Shown: positions 24,279-34,365, counted from the stretch's first letter. The stretch: 64,000 nucleotides of DNA from Halomonas sp. GD1P12 (GCF_025725645.1 NZ_CP107007.1:496001-560000); one strand, 5' to 3'. Numbers and translations: made by a program. Notes: generated from the sequence alone by a model not told the origin.

Positions 24279-26198
24279 CTACTCGAGGTAGGTGTAGCCC
24301 TCGAGCCCCTCGTTGAGGCTCGCCGCGAAGCGCGCCTGCTCCGCTTCTGAAAAGCCGCTTTTGGTGAGTTGGTCGAACAGCTTGCGCTGCAGCACGCGCG
24401 CGTCGAAATTGACGTAGCCCAGCACGTTGGCCACCGTGTCGCCGGCCTGGGGGTTGGAGAAGACCCACTCGCCGCGATCGTTGAGCGCCGCATCCACGGA
24501 GTCGGTGTCGCCGAAGAGGTTGTGCAGGTCGCCAAGAATCTCCTGGTAGGCGCCCACGAGGAAAAAGCCCAGCCAGCGCTCGTTTTCGTCGGGCCACTCG
24601 GGCAGCGGCAGGGTGCTCTCCACGCCCTGGCCGTCGACGTAGCTGTCGATACGCCCGTCGGAGTCGCAGGTGATGTCCTGAATCACCGCGCGCCGGGTGG
24701 GCGGGGCGTCGAGCCCGGTCAGCGGCAGCACCGGGAAAATCTGCTCGATGCCCCACACGTCCGGCACCGACTGAAACAGCGAGAAGTTGACGAACAGCTT
24801 GTCGGCGAGCTTTTCGGCCAGCTCGTCGAGAATCTCGCGGTGGGCGCGGTTGCGGCTGTCCAGCTGGCCCTTGAGCCGCGCGCAGGCGGCCATGTAGAGC
24901 CGCTCGCCCTGGGCGCGGGCGTCGATGTTGGAAAGCCCCAGCACGAAGCGCTCATGAAGCTCGCTGACTGCCTGCAGCACATCGTGCCACGCCTCGACCA
25001 GCACCCGTGGCTCCTGGGTCTCCTCCAACTGGTCGAACACCCGCCACAGCGCCTCGACCTGCGGGTCGTCGGTGTCATCGCGCGCCGGCGGCGTGTCGTC
25101 GATGCGCTCCTCGCCGATCACGTTGGTGATCAGGACCGCGTGGTGGGCGGTCAGCGCTCGGCCGGATTCGCTGATCAGGTGCGGGGCGGGCAGATCCGCT
25201 TCCTGGCAAAGCTGAGCGAAGGCGTTGACCACGTTGCGGGCGTACTCGCGCATCGAGTAGTTGACCGAGCAGTCGCTTCTGGAGCGGGTGCCTTCGTAGT
25301 CGATGCCCAGCCCCCCACCGACGTCGACCGTATCGACCGGCGCGCCGAGCGCCACCAGGTTCTGGTAGAAGCGGGCGCACTCGCGCAGCCCGCGCTGGAT
25401 ATCGCGAATGTTGGCGATCTGCGAGCCGAGGTGAAAATGCACCAGCTGCAGGCTCTCCAGCGCGTTCTGGCTTTTGAGCGTTTCCACTACCTCGAGAATC
25501 TGACTGGCGGTAAGGCCGAACTTCGACTTCTCGCCACCCGTATTTTGCCATTTGCCCTTGCCTACCGAGGCGAGCCGGGCGCGCAGGCCGATGCGCGGGG
25601 TCACCTCGAGCTCGCGCGCCTCCTCGAGAATCATCGAAAGCTCGGAGAGCTTCTCGACCACCAGATACACCTTGTGACCCAGCTTCTCGCCCAGAAGCGC
25701 CAGGCGCACGTACTCGCGGTCCTTGTAGCCGTTGCACACGATCAGAGACGAACCGGCGTCGGAAAGCGCCAGCACGGCCAGAAGCTCCGGTTTGCTTCCC
25801 GCTTCGAGCCCCACGCGTCCGCTGCCGCGCTCGGCGGTGGCGAGAATCTCTTCGACCACGCGGCGCTGCTGGTTCACCTTGATCGGGTAAACCGCGGTGT
25901 AGCCGCCGGCGTAGTCGGCTTCCTGCATGGCGCCGTCGAAGGCGCTGCAAAGCTGCTCGACCCGGTCATGAAGAATGTCGCTGAACCGCACCAGCACCGG
26001 CAGGCGCAGCCCCGCGGCCTGAAGCTCGCGGGCCAGCGCGTTGAGCGGTAACACCGGCCCGTCGGTGTCGCTGCCCAGCGGCCTTACCAGCGCCTGGCCC
26101 TGGTCGTTGACGTCGAAGTAGCCGCTACCCCACTGATCGATGTTCCAGGTACGGCGGGCGCGCTGGGCGGCATTCGTTACGGTCAGCGATTCACTCAT
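24279..26198 (-). CDS. speA: Biosynthetic arginine decarboxylase
   Basis: PLP enzyme making agmatine from arginine, the first step of one route to putrescine. 639 residues, usual length. The PLP lysine is Lys107 in VYPIKVNQQ, followed by LEAGSKPELLAVL, HLGSQIANIRDIQ, DVGGGLGIDYEGT and SESGRALTAHHAV. Its start overlaps the stop of thrB (TAATG), so the two are translationally coupled and thrB is first in the operon. Confidence 0.96.
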   Translation of the reverse strand: MSESLTVTNAAQRARRTWNIDQWGSGYFDVNDQGQALVRPLGSDTDGPVLPLNALARELQAAGLRLPVLVRFSDILHDRVEQLCSAFDGAMQEADYAGGYTAVYPIKVNQQRRVVEEILATAERGSGRVGLEAGSKPELLAVLALSDAGSSLIVCNGYKDREYVRLALLGEKLGHKVYLVVEKLSELSMILEEARELEVTPRIGLRARLASVGKGKWQNTGGEKSKFGLTASQILEVVETLKSQNALESLQLVHFHLGSQIANIRDIQRGLRECARFYQNLVALGAPVDTVDVGGGLGIDYEGTRSRSDCSVNYSMREYARNVVNAFAQLCQEADLPAPHLISESGRALTAHHAVLITNVIGEERIDDTPPARDDTDDPQVEALWRVFDQLEETQEPRVLVEAWHDVLQAVSELHERFVLGLSNIDARAQGERLYMAACARLKGQLDSRNRAHREILDELAEKLADKLFVNFSLFQSVPDVWGIEQIFPVLPLTGLDAPPTRRAVIQDITCDSDGRIDSYVDGQGVESTLPLPEWPDENERWLGFFLVGAYQEILGDLHNLFGDTDSVDAALNDRGEWVFSNPQAGDTVANVLGYVNFDARVLQRKLFDQLTKSGFSEAEQARFAASLNEGLEGYTYLE

Positions 26199-27157
26199 TA
26201 AGCAGTCACCTCGGGTAGCGGCAGCGCACCGTGTGCGATGCGCGCCTTCAAAATGGTGCGAAAACGCTCCGGGTCGTGGGGCGTCAGGTCATGGGCCGGC
26301 GGGTCCACGTAAACCACTAAAAGCCGCGAGAGCCAGTAGCGAAGTGCCGTCATGCGCAGCATCACCGGCCACAGCGCGCGTTCGGCCTCAACTAACGGGC
26401 GCCGTGCCAGATAGGCGCCGAGCACGGCGTCGTAGCGCTCATGATTGAGCCTGCCATTGTCATCCGTGGCCCAGTCGTTGATCACGATGGCGACGTCGAA
26501 CAGCAGATCCCCGGTGCAGCCGTTGTAAAGATCGATGATACCGCCAAGCGTATCGCCCTCGAACAGCGTGTTATCGCGGAACAGATCGCCGTGCAGCGCG
26601 CCGGTGGGAAGCTCGCCGTATTGATTGAACGCGGCCTCGAAATCATCGACCTCGTTTTTCATCAGCGTCTGATCTTCCGGGCTCAGGTATCCCAGCACCT
26701 TGTGGTGGACCGCCTGAAGCCAGTGAAGATCCCGCGGGTTGGGGCGCTGTCCGGGAAAGTGCTGGGAGACCACGTGAAGCCGCCCCAGCGCATCGCCCAG
26801 CGCCCGGCACTGGGCCAGGTTCGGGTGAGCGGGATGGCTGCCCGGCATGCGCGGAAACAGCAGCGCCGGCTTGCCCGCCAGGCTTTGAAGCGCAATGCCT
26901 TCCCGGTCGTGCACCGGGCCGGGTACCGGAATGCGGTGCTCGTCCAGGTAATCCATCAGCTCGACGAAAAACGGCAGCTCCTCGTGCTCGCCCTGCTCGA
27001 ACAGCGTCAGTACCAGTTCACGCCGGTCGGTGGTGACGAAAAAGGTCGAGTTTTCCGTGCCGCCGGCCACGCCCTTGAGCGCGGTGAGTCGGCCTGCGTC
27101 GAATTTTTCCAGAAAGGTGGCGACCTGCGCGTCGCCAAGCGGGGTGAATACTGCCAT
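26198..27157 (-). CDS. thrB: Homoserine kinase type II (ThrB, APH fold)
   Basis: Phosphorylates homoserine in threonine synthesis. 319 residues of the aminoglycoside-phosphotransferase-like ThrB found in pseudomonads and relatives, not the GHMP type of enterics. Seen: VAGGTENSTFFV near the N-terminus, the Brenner motif LHGDLFRDNTLFEGD, and the metal-binding GIIDLYNGCTGDLLFDVA. First gene of the thrB-speA pair, divergent from polA with about 160 bases between. Confidence 0.93.
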   Translation of the reverse strand: MAVFTPLGDAQVATFLEKFDAGRLTALKGVAGGTENSTFFVTTDRRELVLTLFEQGEHEELPFFVELMDYLDEHRIPVPGPVHDREGIALQSLAGKPALLFPRMPGSHPAHPNLAQCRALGDALGRLHVVSQHFPGQRPNPRDLHWLQAVHHKVLGYLSPEDQTLMKNEVDDFEAAFNQYGELPTGALHGDLFRDNTLFEGDTLGGIIDLYNGCTGDLLFDVAIVINDWATDDNGRLNHERYDAVLGAYLARRPLVEAERALWPVMLRMTALRYWLSRLLVVYVDPPAHDLTPHDPERFRTILKARIAHGALPLPEVTA

Positions 27158-27319
27158 CGTTTTCTCGCCCGAATTTTTGAGCGCCCATTGTAGCGAGTCA
27201 GCGCGCCACTTGGCAGCGTTAAGACGATTTCATCGCTGTCTCTGCAATAGCGCCAGGGAGCGCGTATCATAAGGCCATCCGCATTTTGCGACCGCTACTC
27301 ATCAATAGGGAACCCGGTT

Positions 27320-30085
27320 ATGGCCCGCGCTCCAATCGTGCTCGTCGACGGCTCGTCGTATCTCTACCGCGCCTTTCACGCGCTGCCCCCGCTCAACGCC
27401 TCCAATGGCCAGCCCACCGGCGCCGTGAAGGGCGTCATCAACATGTTGAAGCGCCTGATCAAGGACTATCCGAAAAGCCCCATGGCGGTGGTCTTCGATG
27501 CCCCGGGCAAGACCTTTCGCGACGAGATGTACCGCGAGTACAAGGCCCACCGCCCGCCGATGCCGGATGACCTGAGAAGCCAGGTCCAGCCGCTGCACGA
27601 CTGCGTGCGCGCACTTGGTCTTCCGCTTCTATGCATCGAAGGCGTCGAGGCGGATGATGTGATCGGCACGCTCGCCTTTCACGCGACCAAAGCCGGGCGC
27701 GACGCGGTGATCTCCACCGGCGACAAGGACATGGCGCAGCTGGTCAACGGCCACATTACGCTGGTCAACACCATGAAGGATGAAACCCTCGATGTCGCCG
27801 GGGTCGAGGCGAAATTCGGCCTGCCGCCCAGCTTGATCATCGATTATCTGGCGCTGATGGGCGACAAGGTCGACAACATTCCCGGCGTGCCCGGCGTGGG
27901 CGAGAAGACCGCGATCGGCCTTCTGCAGGGCATGGAAGGCGGCCTCGATATCATCTACGGCGATTTGGAGAGAGTGAAAACGCTGAGCTTTCGCGGTGCC
28001 AAGACGCTGCCGAAAAAGCTCGAGGAGCACCGCGAGCAGGCGTACCTGTCCTACCAGCTCGCCACCATCAAGACCGACTGCGAACTGCCGGTGGGCCTCG
28101 ATGATCTCGAGATCGCCCATCCGGACCGCGAAAAGCTCACCGAGCTCTATAAGGCGCTGGAGTTCAAACAGTGGCTTGCCGAGCTGCTCGAAGGCCGCGA
28201 CGAAGGCGTCGACGACGTGAAAGGCGGCGAGCCCGTCGCTGCAAACGCTGACGAAAGTGAGCCCACGCCGAGCGCGGCGCGCGAGGACCACGTCATCACT
28301 GAACAGACGGTTTTCGATAAGTGGCTAAAGCGACTGAAGAGCGCCAAGCGCTTCTGTTTCGATCTGGAAACCACCAGCCTCAACTACATGGAGGCGGAGA
28401 TCGTCGGCGTGGGGCTATGCCTGGAAGCGGGCGAGGCGGCCTACATACCGCTCGCCCACGACTACCTCGACGCGCCCACCCAGCTCGACCGCGACGAGGT
28501 GCTCGCCGCGCTCAAGCCGATTCTGGAAAGTAGCGATGCGGTCAAGATCGGCCAGAACTTGAAGTACGACATCTCGGTGCTGGCCAACTACGACATTTCT
28601 GTGGCCGGGCCGCTTGCCGACACCATGCTGGCGTCCTATGTGCTCAACTCCACCGCCACCCGTCACGACATGGATTCGTTAGCGCTCAAGTACCTGGGCG
28701 AAAAAACGATTTCGTTTGAAGAGATCGCCGGCAAGGGGGCCAAGCAGCTCACCTTCAACCAGATCGCGCTCGAGGAGGCCGCGCCCTACGCCTGCGAGGA
28801 CGTCGACATTACCCTGCGCCTGCACGACACTCTGCGCCCACTGGTCGAAGCCGAGGGGCGCCTGTCCGAGGTGCTGGATAAGCTGGAGCTGCCGCTGATC
28901 AAGGTGATCTCGCGTATCGAGCGCAACGGCGTAGCCATTGATGATGAGCGTCTGCACCAGCAGAGCCAGCAGCTCGATAAACGTATCCGCGAGCTCGAAG
29001 GCGAGGCGTTCAAACTTGCCGGGCGCGAGTTCAACCTGGGCTCGCCCAAGCAGCTCGGCGAGATTCTGTTCGAGGAGCAGAAAATTCCGGTGCTCAAGAA
29101 AACGCCCAAGGGCGCGCCCTCGACCGCCGAGGCGGTGCTGGAAGAGCTGGCGCTCGACTACCCGCTGCCCAAGGTGATCATGCAGCATCGCGGGCTCTCG
29201 AAGCTCAAATCGACCTACACCGACAAGCTGCCCCGGCTGATCAACAAGGCCAGCAAGCGGGTCCACACCAGCTACCATCAGGCGGTCACCGCCACCGGGC
29301 GGCTCTCCTCCAGTGACCCGAACCTGCAAAACATCCCCATCCGAACGGAAGAGGGACGCAAGATCCGCCAGGCGTTCGTTGCCCGGCCTGGCTACAAGAT
29401 CGTCGCCGCCGACTACTCGCAGATCGAGCTGCGTATCATGGCGCACCTTTCCGAGGACAAGGGCCTGCTGGAAGCGTTTGCCGAGAACCGCGACATCCAC
29501 ACCGCCACCGCCGCAGAGGTCTTTGGCACCTCGCTTGATAAAGTCACGGTCGATCAGCGCCGCAGCGCCAAGGCGATCAACTTCGGCCTGATCTACGGCA
29601 TGAGCGCCTGGGGGCTGGGTAAACAGCTGCACATCGAGCGCGGCCAGGCCCAGACCTACATCGACCGCTATTTTGATCGCTACCCGGGCGTGGCGCGCTA
29701 CATGGAGCGTATCCGACGCCAGGCCGCGGAAGACGGGTTCGTCGAAACCGTGCTGGGTCGGCGGCTGTACCTGCCGGAGATCCACTCGCAAAACCGCGCC
29801 CGCCGCCAGGGCGCCGAGCGCACCGCGATCAACGCGCCGATGCAGGGTACCGCCGCCGACATCATCAAGCAGGCGATGATCGACGTCGACGCCTGGCTTT
29901 TGGATAGCCAATTCGACGCGCTGATGGTCATGCAGGTGCACGACGAACTGGTGTTCGAGGTGAAAGAGGACCAGGTCGAGACGTTCATCGAACAAGTGCA
30001 ACAACGCATGCAGGGCGCGGCGGCGCTTAAAGTGCCGCTGATCGTCGAGGCAGAGACCGGCGATAACTGGGACGAGGCGCACTAG
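27320..30085 (+). CDS. polA: DNA polymerase I
   Basis: 921 residues with three domains: 5'-3' nuclease (1-290: VDGSSYLYRAFHALP, VFDAPGKTFRDEMY, GDKVDNIPGVPGVGEKTA), 3'-5' proofreading exonuclease (about 310-500, with catalytic DLETTS intact), and polymerase (about 520-921, motif A DYSQIELRIMAH, motif B RSAKAINFGLIYGMS, motif C VHDELVFEV). Acts in Okazaki-fragment processing and excision repair. All active-site motifs are present. Stands alone, followed by a terminator shared with fbpA. Confidence 0.98.
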   Translation: MARAPIVLVDGSSYLYRAFHALPPLNASNGQPTGAVKGVINMLKRLIKDYPKSPMAVVFDAPGKTFRDEMYREYKAHRPPMPDDLRSQVQPLHDCVRALGLPLLCIEGVEADDVIGTLAFHATKAGRDAVISTGDKDMAQLVNGHITLVNTMKDETLDVAGVEAKFGLPPSLIIDYLALMGDKVDNIPGVPGVGEKTAIGLLQGMEGGLDIIYGDLERVKTLSFRGAKTLPKKLEEHREQAYLSYQLATIKTDCELPVGLDDLEIAHPDREKLTELYKALEFKQWLAELLEGRDEGVDDVKGGEPVAANADESEPTPSAAREDHVITEQTVFDKWLKRLKSAKRFCFDLETTSLNYMEAEIVGVGLCLEAGEAAYIPLAHDYLDAPTQLDRDEVLAALKPILESSDAVKIGQNLKYDISVLANYDISVAGPLADTMLASYVLNSTATRHDMDSLALKYLGEKTISFEEIAGKGAKQLTFNQIALEEAAPYACEDVDITLRLHDTLRPLVEAEGRLSEVLDKLELPLIKVISRIERNGVAIDDERLHQQSQQLDKRIRELEGEAFKLAGREFNLGSPKQLGEILFEEQKIPVLKKTPKGAPSTAEAVLEELALDYPLPKVIMQHRGLSKLKSTYTDKLPRLINKASKRVHTSYHQAVTATGRLSSSDPNLQNIPIRTEEGRKIRQAFVARPGYKIVAADYSQIELRIMAHLSEDKGLLEAFAENRDIHTATAAEVFGTSLDKVTVDQRRSAKAINFGLIYGMSAWGLGKQLHIERGQAQTYIDRYFDRYPGVARYMERIRRQAAEDGFVETVLGRRLYLPEIHSQNRARRQGAERTAINAPMQGTAADIIKQAMIDVDAWLLDSQFDALMVMQVHDELVFEVKEDQVETFIEQVQQRMQGAAALKVPLIVEAETGDNWDEAH

Positions 30086-30106
30086 CGCGAGCGGTGCCCA
30101 CAACGA

Positions 30107-30138
30107 AACGGCCCGCCGAATGGCGGGCCGTTCTGGTT
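30107..30138. terminator. Terminator between convergent polA and fbpA
   Basis: AACGGCCCGCC, GAAT, GGCGGGCCGTT; T-rich on the plus side. Confidence 0.75.
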
Positions 30139-30149
30139 CTGGCGAAAGC

Positions 30150-31205
30150 CTAGCGCCAGCCCACGCGGTCGAAAATACGCACCGCTTCCGGGTTGTTCTC
30201 GCCCAAAAGACTCATGTTGATGTCGTCGCGCTTGAAGTCGCCCCAGGAGTCGAGCAGCGGGTCCTTGGCCACGCCCTCGACCACCGGGAACTCGTAGTTG
30301 CGGTCGGCCAGAATCTCCTGAGCCTCGTTTGAGGCCAGGAACTCCAGGAAACGAATGCCGTTTTCCGGGTTCTGGGCGTTGGCCACAAGGCCCGCGCCGC
30401 CGACGTTGACGTGGGTGCCCCGGTCGTCCTGATTGGGGAACAGAATCTCTACCCGCTCGGCGGCTTCGCGCTCGGCGTCATCGTCGGAGTTCAGAAGGCG
30501 CGCGTAGTAGTAGTGATTCGCCACCGCCACGTCGCACTCGCCGCTGGCCACGCCGAGAATCTGGTCGGTGTCACCGCCTTCCGGGTCGCGGGCCATGTTG
30601 TTCACCACGCCCTGGGCCCAGGCTTCGGCCTCTTCTGCGCCGTGGTGCTCGATGAGAGAGGCGAGCAGCGACTGGTTGTAGATGTTGTTCGACGAGCGAA
30701 TGCACACGCGGCCTTCGAGGTCGGGCTCGGCCAGCGCCTCGTAGGTGGCGATGTCGCTCGGGTCGATATTGTCAGGATTGTAGAAGATCACCCGCGCGCG
30801 CTGGCTGAAGCCGAACCACAGGCCTTCCGGGTGGCGCATCGCCTCGGGCAGGCGCTCGTTCAAGACCTCGGAATCCACGCTCTGGAACAGGCCGTCTTCT
30901 TCTGCGCGCCACAGCCGGCCCGCATCCACGGTCAGCATCACGTCGGCGGGGCTGGCGATGCCTTCACGCTGCATGCGCTCCATCAGCTGGTCGGAGTCGC
31001 CTTCCAGCACGTTCACCTCGATACCGGTTTCATCGGTAAAGGCCTTGTAAAGCACCTCATCGGAGTCGTAGTGGCGGGCCGAGTAGATGTTGACCTCGTC
31101 GGCCTGGGCGCTGGCCGCGGCGCCCGCGCCGATCACGGCGGCGGCCAGGGGCGCCAGGGTCAGCGTTCTCTTCATGACTGTATTTTTCATACCTGTCTTC
31201 TTCAT
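30150..31205 (-). CDS. fbpA: Iron(III) ABC transporter, periplasmic binding protein
   Basis: 351 residues. A signal peptide of about 35 residues is cleaved near ASAQA-DE. Mature part is the FbpA/FutA class: VNIYSARHYDSDEVLYKAF, RVIFYNPDNIDPSDI, GRVCIRSSNNIYNQSLLASL, and the Tyr-rich iron ligand site NHYYYARLL. Binds ferric iron in the periplasm for the permease FbpB and ATPase FbpC. The start at 31205 has GGAGAA just upstream. A good Fur box lies about 45 bases upstream. Unusually, the gene is divergent from fbpC and not in line with fbpB. Confidence 0.92.
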   Translation of the reverse strand: MKKTGMKNTVMKRTLTLAPLAAAVIGAGAAASAQADEVNIYSARHYDSDEVLYKAFTDETGIEVNVLEGDSDQLMERMQREGIASPADVMLTVDAGRLWRAEEDGLFQSVDSEVLNERLPEAMRHPEGLWFGFSQRARVIFYNPDNIDPSDIATYEALAEPDLEGRVCIRSSNNIYNQSLLASLIEHHGAEEAEAWAQGVVNNMARDPEGGDTDQILGVASGECDVAVANHYYYARLLNSDDDAEREAAERVEILFPNQDDRGTHVNVGGAGLVANAQNPENGIRFLEFLASNEAQEILADRNYEFPVVEGVAKDPLLDSWGDFKRDDINMSLLGENNPEAVRIFDRVGWR

Positions 31206-31247
31206 GATTGTTCTCCGTAAGGCAAATGGTTAGAGGGCTTATTATTT

Positions 31248-31266
31248 GATAATGGTTTTCATTCGC
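31248..31266. promoter_or_regulatory. fbpA: Fur box upstream of fbpA
   Basis: On the minus strand this 19-mer matches the Fur consensus GATAATGATAATCATTATC at 15 positions. It lies between fbpA and fbpC and could control both under iron repletion. Confidence 0.7.
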
Positions 31267-31408
31267 CGGTATTGAAACGGTTCCCCGCGTGCGGGTCAAG
31301 TCAAATGAAAACGAGACGCATCCGTTGATGTTAACGGATGAAAGCGCGACGGATTGAAAATACAATGGCGCTTTTAACCCTGCGGCTTGCCCCTTTCCGA
31401 GAGTGCCC

Positions 31409-32515
31409 ATGACCTCGTCTACTGCCCCCACCTTCGATTCGCCGGCGCTCGCGCTTCAGGGCATCGAGCACGCCTTCGGTGATCATCGCGTCGTCAAGGG
31501 CGTCGATCTGGTGATCAACCCGGGAGAGGTCATGTGTTTGCTGGGGCCTTCCGGCTGCGGCAAAACCACGCTGTTGCGCATCGCCGCGGGCCTTGAAGCG
31601 GTGCAAACGGGGCGGGTGTGTCTCGACGGTGAAGAGATCGCCGGGCCCGGCCGAACGCACCGGCCGCCGGAGAAGCGAAGCGTGGGGCTGGCGTTTCAGG
31701 AGTCGGCGCTGTTTCCCCACCTGAGCGTGCTCGATAACGTCACCTTCGGGCTCAACCACCTGCCCCGGCGCGAAAGAGCGCCGCGGGCGCAGTCGCTGCT
31801 CGAACAGCTGGGCATGGCGGATCACGCCAGCCGCTACCCGCACATGCTCTCCGGCGGCCAGCAGCAGCGGGTGGCACTGGCCCGGGCGCTGGCGCCGAGA
31901 CCCAATTTGATGCTGCTCGACGAGCCGTTTTCGAGCCTGGATGCCAGGCTTCGCGATCAAATCCGCGACGATACGCTCCACGTGCTCAAGCATCTTGGCA
32001 CCGCCACGCTCCTGGTCACTCACGACCCGGAAGAGGCGATGTTCATGGCGGATCGTATCGCGCTGATGCGCGACGGCCAGATCGTTCAGACCGGCACGCC
32101 TTATGAGCTCTACTGCCTGCCGGTAGACCCCTTCGTGGTCACCTTCTTTGGCGAGGTCAACGAACTCGAAGGCGTGGTGAAAAACGGCCAGATAGAGACG
32201 TCGATCGGCACCTTGAAAGCAGAGTGGCTCGAGGACGACACTGCGGTGCAGGTGATGATTCGCCCGGAGGCGCTGCGCCTGAAAGCGCTCAATCTGCCCA
32301 TTGGCGAGCACCGCGAAAGCCACGTGATCATGGCCAAGCTTCTGGGCCGGGCGAGCCTCGTGCATCTTTGCGCCCACGCCCAGAACGGTGAGGAAGCCCA
32401 CCTGCACGCCCGCGTGCCCGGCGTCTACCTGCCCGCGCCCGGCCAGCCGGTGGAGATCGACCTGGATCACTCCCAGGTGTTCATTTTCCCGCGCCGCGAC
32501 GCATCGCCACGCTGA
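31409..32515 (+). CDS. fbpC: Iron(III) ABC transporter, ATP-binding protein
   Basis: 368 residues from the ATG at 31409 (an in-frame GTG lies six bases earlier). Walker [13 protein letters not shown]-loop [10 protein letters not shown], signature [15 protein letters not shown], Walker [13 protein letters not shown] and H-loop [11 protein letters not shown] are intact; the C-terminal third is a TOBE-like regulatory domain. Powers ferric iron import with FbpA and FbpB. Divergent from fbpA across the Fur box. The last 35 bases overlap the convergent end of fbpB. Confidence 0.92.
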   Translation: MTSSTAPTFDSPALALQGIEHAFGDHRVVKGVDLVINPGEVMCLLGPSGCGKTTLLRIAAGLEAVQTGRVCLDGEEIAGPGRTHRPPEKRSVGLAFQESALFPHLSVLDNVTFGLNHLPRRERAPRAQSLLEQLGMADHASRYPHMLSGGQQQRVALARALAPRPNLMLLDEPFSSLDARLRDQIRDDTLHVLKHLGTATLLVTHDPEEAMFMADRIALMRDGQIVQTGTPYELYCLPVDPFVVTFFGEVNELEGVVKNGQIETSIGTLKAEWLEDDTAVQVMIRPEALRLKALNLPIGEHRESHVIMAKLLGRASLVHLCAHAQNGEEAHLHARVPGVYLPAPGQPVEIDLDHSQVFIFPRRDASPR

Positions 32516-34154
32516 GCAGTATCACCGGCACGATGCCCGCCAGCACGATAGCGAGCGAGGCGGTCGAGGCCTCGGCCAAGCGCTCGTCCGAGGCCAGGCT
32601 GTGGGCGCGCACCGCCAGGGTGTCGAAGTTGAACGGGCGCAGGATCATCGTCGCCGGCAGCTCCTTCATCACGTCGACGAACACCAGAATGCCCGCCGCC
32701 AGAAGGCTCGAGCGCATCAGCGGCGTGTGTACTCGTCTTAACGTGGCGCCTGCGGTGTGGCCCAGCGTGCGCGAGGCGGCGTCCATGCTCGGCGTCACCT
32801 TGCCAAGACTCGCCTCCACGGCGTTGAACGACACCGCGAGAAAGCGCACCACGTAGGCGTAGATCAAAATGAACGCCGAGCCGCTGAAGACGAGCCCCAC
32901 GATTACCCCATAGCGGGCGTGCAGCCAGGCATTGAGCGTGCTGTCGAGCCAAGCGAAGGGAATCAAGATGCCCACCGCTACCACCGAGCCGGGAATGGCG
33001 TAGCCCATCGCCGCCACGCGGGTAAAGAGCCGGGCCGGCGAGGTGTCGTTCAGCCGCACGCTGTAGCTCAACACGACCGCCAGCCCCACCGCGATCAGCG
33101 CCGCGATGGCCGCCAGGCTCAGGCTGTTGAAGGCGAAGCGCAGAAAACGGGTGCCCAACAGCGCATCGCCCTGGGTGAGCGCCAGGTGGAGCAGAATGCC
33201 GCCAGGCAGCAGAAAACCGACGACGACCGGCAACACACACGCAAGCGTGGCCGCCGCCGCTTTCCCCCCGCCCAGTCGATACTCCGGCAGCGGCTGGCGG
33301 TGGCCTGCGGCGTGAAAGTAGCGCCGCTTGCCGCGCGACACCTGCTCCAAAAGCACCAGCACGATCACGAAGCTCAAAAGGCACGCCGCCAGCTGCGCGG
33401 CGGCCACCGGCTCGCCGAGTCCAAACCAGGTGCGGTAGATGCCGGTGGTGAAGGTATCCACACCGAAGAACTGCACCGCGCCGAACTCATTGAGCGTTTC
33501 CATCAATGCCAGCGACACCCCGCCCACCAGCGCCGGACGTGAAAGCGGCAGCGCCACGCTGAAAAAGAGCCGCCAGGGCCCGCGCCCCAACGTGCGGCCT
33601 ACATCCAGCATGCCCGCCGACTGCTCCAGAAACGAGGCGCGGGCCAAGAGGTAAACATACGGATAGAGCACGAAGGTGATCAGCGTCGCCGCCCCACCCA
33701 GCGAGCGAATGTTGGGGAAATAGTAATCGCCATACTGCCAGTCGAACCAGGCGCGCAGCGCGCTTTGAAACGGACCCGCCACCTGAAAGAAATCCGTGTA
33801 GGCGTAGGCGATCACGTAGGTCGGCACCGCCAGCGGCAGCAAAAGCGCCCACTCGAAGAGGCGCTTACCCGGAAAGCGGCACATCACCACCAGCCACGCG
33901 CAGCCGGTGCCGATGATCAGCGTCCCGAGCCCGACCCCCAGCGTCAGCCACAGCGTATTGATCAGATAGCGCGGAAGCACGGTGCTCGCCAGGTGCCCCC
34001 AGATGCCGTCGGTCGGCACCAGCACGTGCCCGAGCACGATCAAGATCGGCAGCGCCACTGCCAGGGCTACGCCAAAAAGGGCCAAAGACCAGGGCGACAA
34101 GGCGCCAGCGAGTCGGCAGGCGGCCCGGGGCGAGCAGTGGGGGAGCGTCGACAT
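32481..34154 (-). CDS. fbpB: Iron(III) ABC transporter, fused permease
   Basis: 557 residues with two homologous six-helix halves, as in FbpB/SfuB. EAA-type coupling segments are visible in each half (ARTLGRG..., AASRTLGHTAGATLRRVHTP). Inner-membrane channel for ferric iron. Encoded opposite to fbpC with overlapping 3' ends, so the three transporter genes sit in three separate transcripts rather than the usual ABC operon. The leader contains four 15-base tandem repeats. Confidence 0.9.
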   Translation of the reverse strand: MSTLPHCSPRAACRLAGALSPWSLALFGVALAVALPILIVLGHVLVPTDGIWGHLASTVLPRYLINTLWLTLGVGLGTLIIGTGCAWLVVMCRFPGKRLFEWALLLPLAVPTYVIAYAYTDFFQVAGPFQSALRAWFDWQYGDYYFPNIRSLGGAATLITFVLYPYVYLLARASFLEQSAGMLDVGRTLGRGPWRLFFSVALPLSRPALVGGVSLALMETLNEFGAVQFFGVDTFTTGIYRTWFGLGEPVAAAQLAACLLSFVIVLVLLEQVSRGKRRYFHAAGHRQPLPEYRLGGGKAAAATLACVLPVVVGFLLPGGILLHLALTQGDALLGTRFLRFAFNSLSLAAIAALIAVGLAVVLSYSVRLNDTSPARLFTRVAAMGYAIPGSVVAVGILIPFAWLDSTLNAWLHARYGVIVGLVFSGSAFILIYAYVVRFLAVSFNAVEASLGKVTPSMDAASRTLGHTAGATLRRVHTPLMRSSLLAAGILVFVDVMKELPATMILRPFNFDTLAVRAHSLASDERLAEASTASLAIVLAGIVPVILLSVAMRRGAGK

Positions 34155-34182
34155 GAAAGGCCTCCAGGGCGGCGCGTCAGTC

Positions 34183-34243
34183 CTTGAAACGAAAAAGCTT
34201 GAAACGAAAAAGCTTGAAACGGGAAAGCTTGAAACGAGAAAAG
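34183..34243. repeat. Four tandem 15-bp repeats in the fbpB leader
   Basis: CTTGAAACGAAAAAG at 34183-34197 and 34198-34212, CTTGAAACGGGAAAG at 34213-34227, and a final variant CTTGAAACGAGAAAA at 34228-34242. They begin 28 bases upstream of the fbpB ATG. Such arrays change copy number by slippage and may alter spacing in a promoter or leader. Confidence 0.9.
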
Positions 34244-34336
34244 AGTGCGGCCGAGAATAGTATCACCGCGCGAGAAGCGGCGCAGCCAGGAAAGGAGGAC
34301 GGTGTGAGGAGAGAAGCGTGGGCAGATCGAACAAGA

Positions 34337-34360
34337 CGCCGCCGCCCGAAGGCGGCGGCA
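34337..34360 (-). terminator. Hairpin after the TRAP operon
   Basis: GCCGCCGCC, loop, GGCGGCGGC just downstream of the dctM stop; U tract weak (GTCTTGTTC), so possibly a partial terminator. Confidence 0.55.
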
Positions 34361-34365
34361 AGGGC

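Noticed and set aside
24369..26051. 560-codon plus-strand frame opposite speA
   Set aside because: Antisense shadow in GC-rich DNA; speA is a full-length enzyme with all motifs.
28679..30103. 474-codon minus-strand frame opposite polA
   Set aside because: Antisense shadow; polA motifs are complete on the plus strand.
34183..34243. Direct repeats considered as a CRISPR fragment
   Set aside because: Units are contiguous 15-mers without spacers; a simple tandem repeat.
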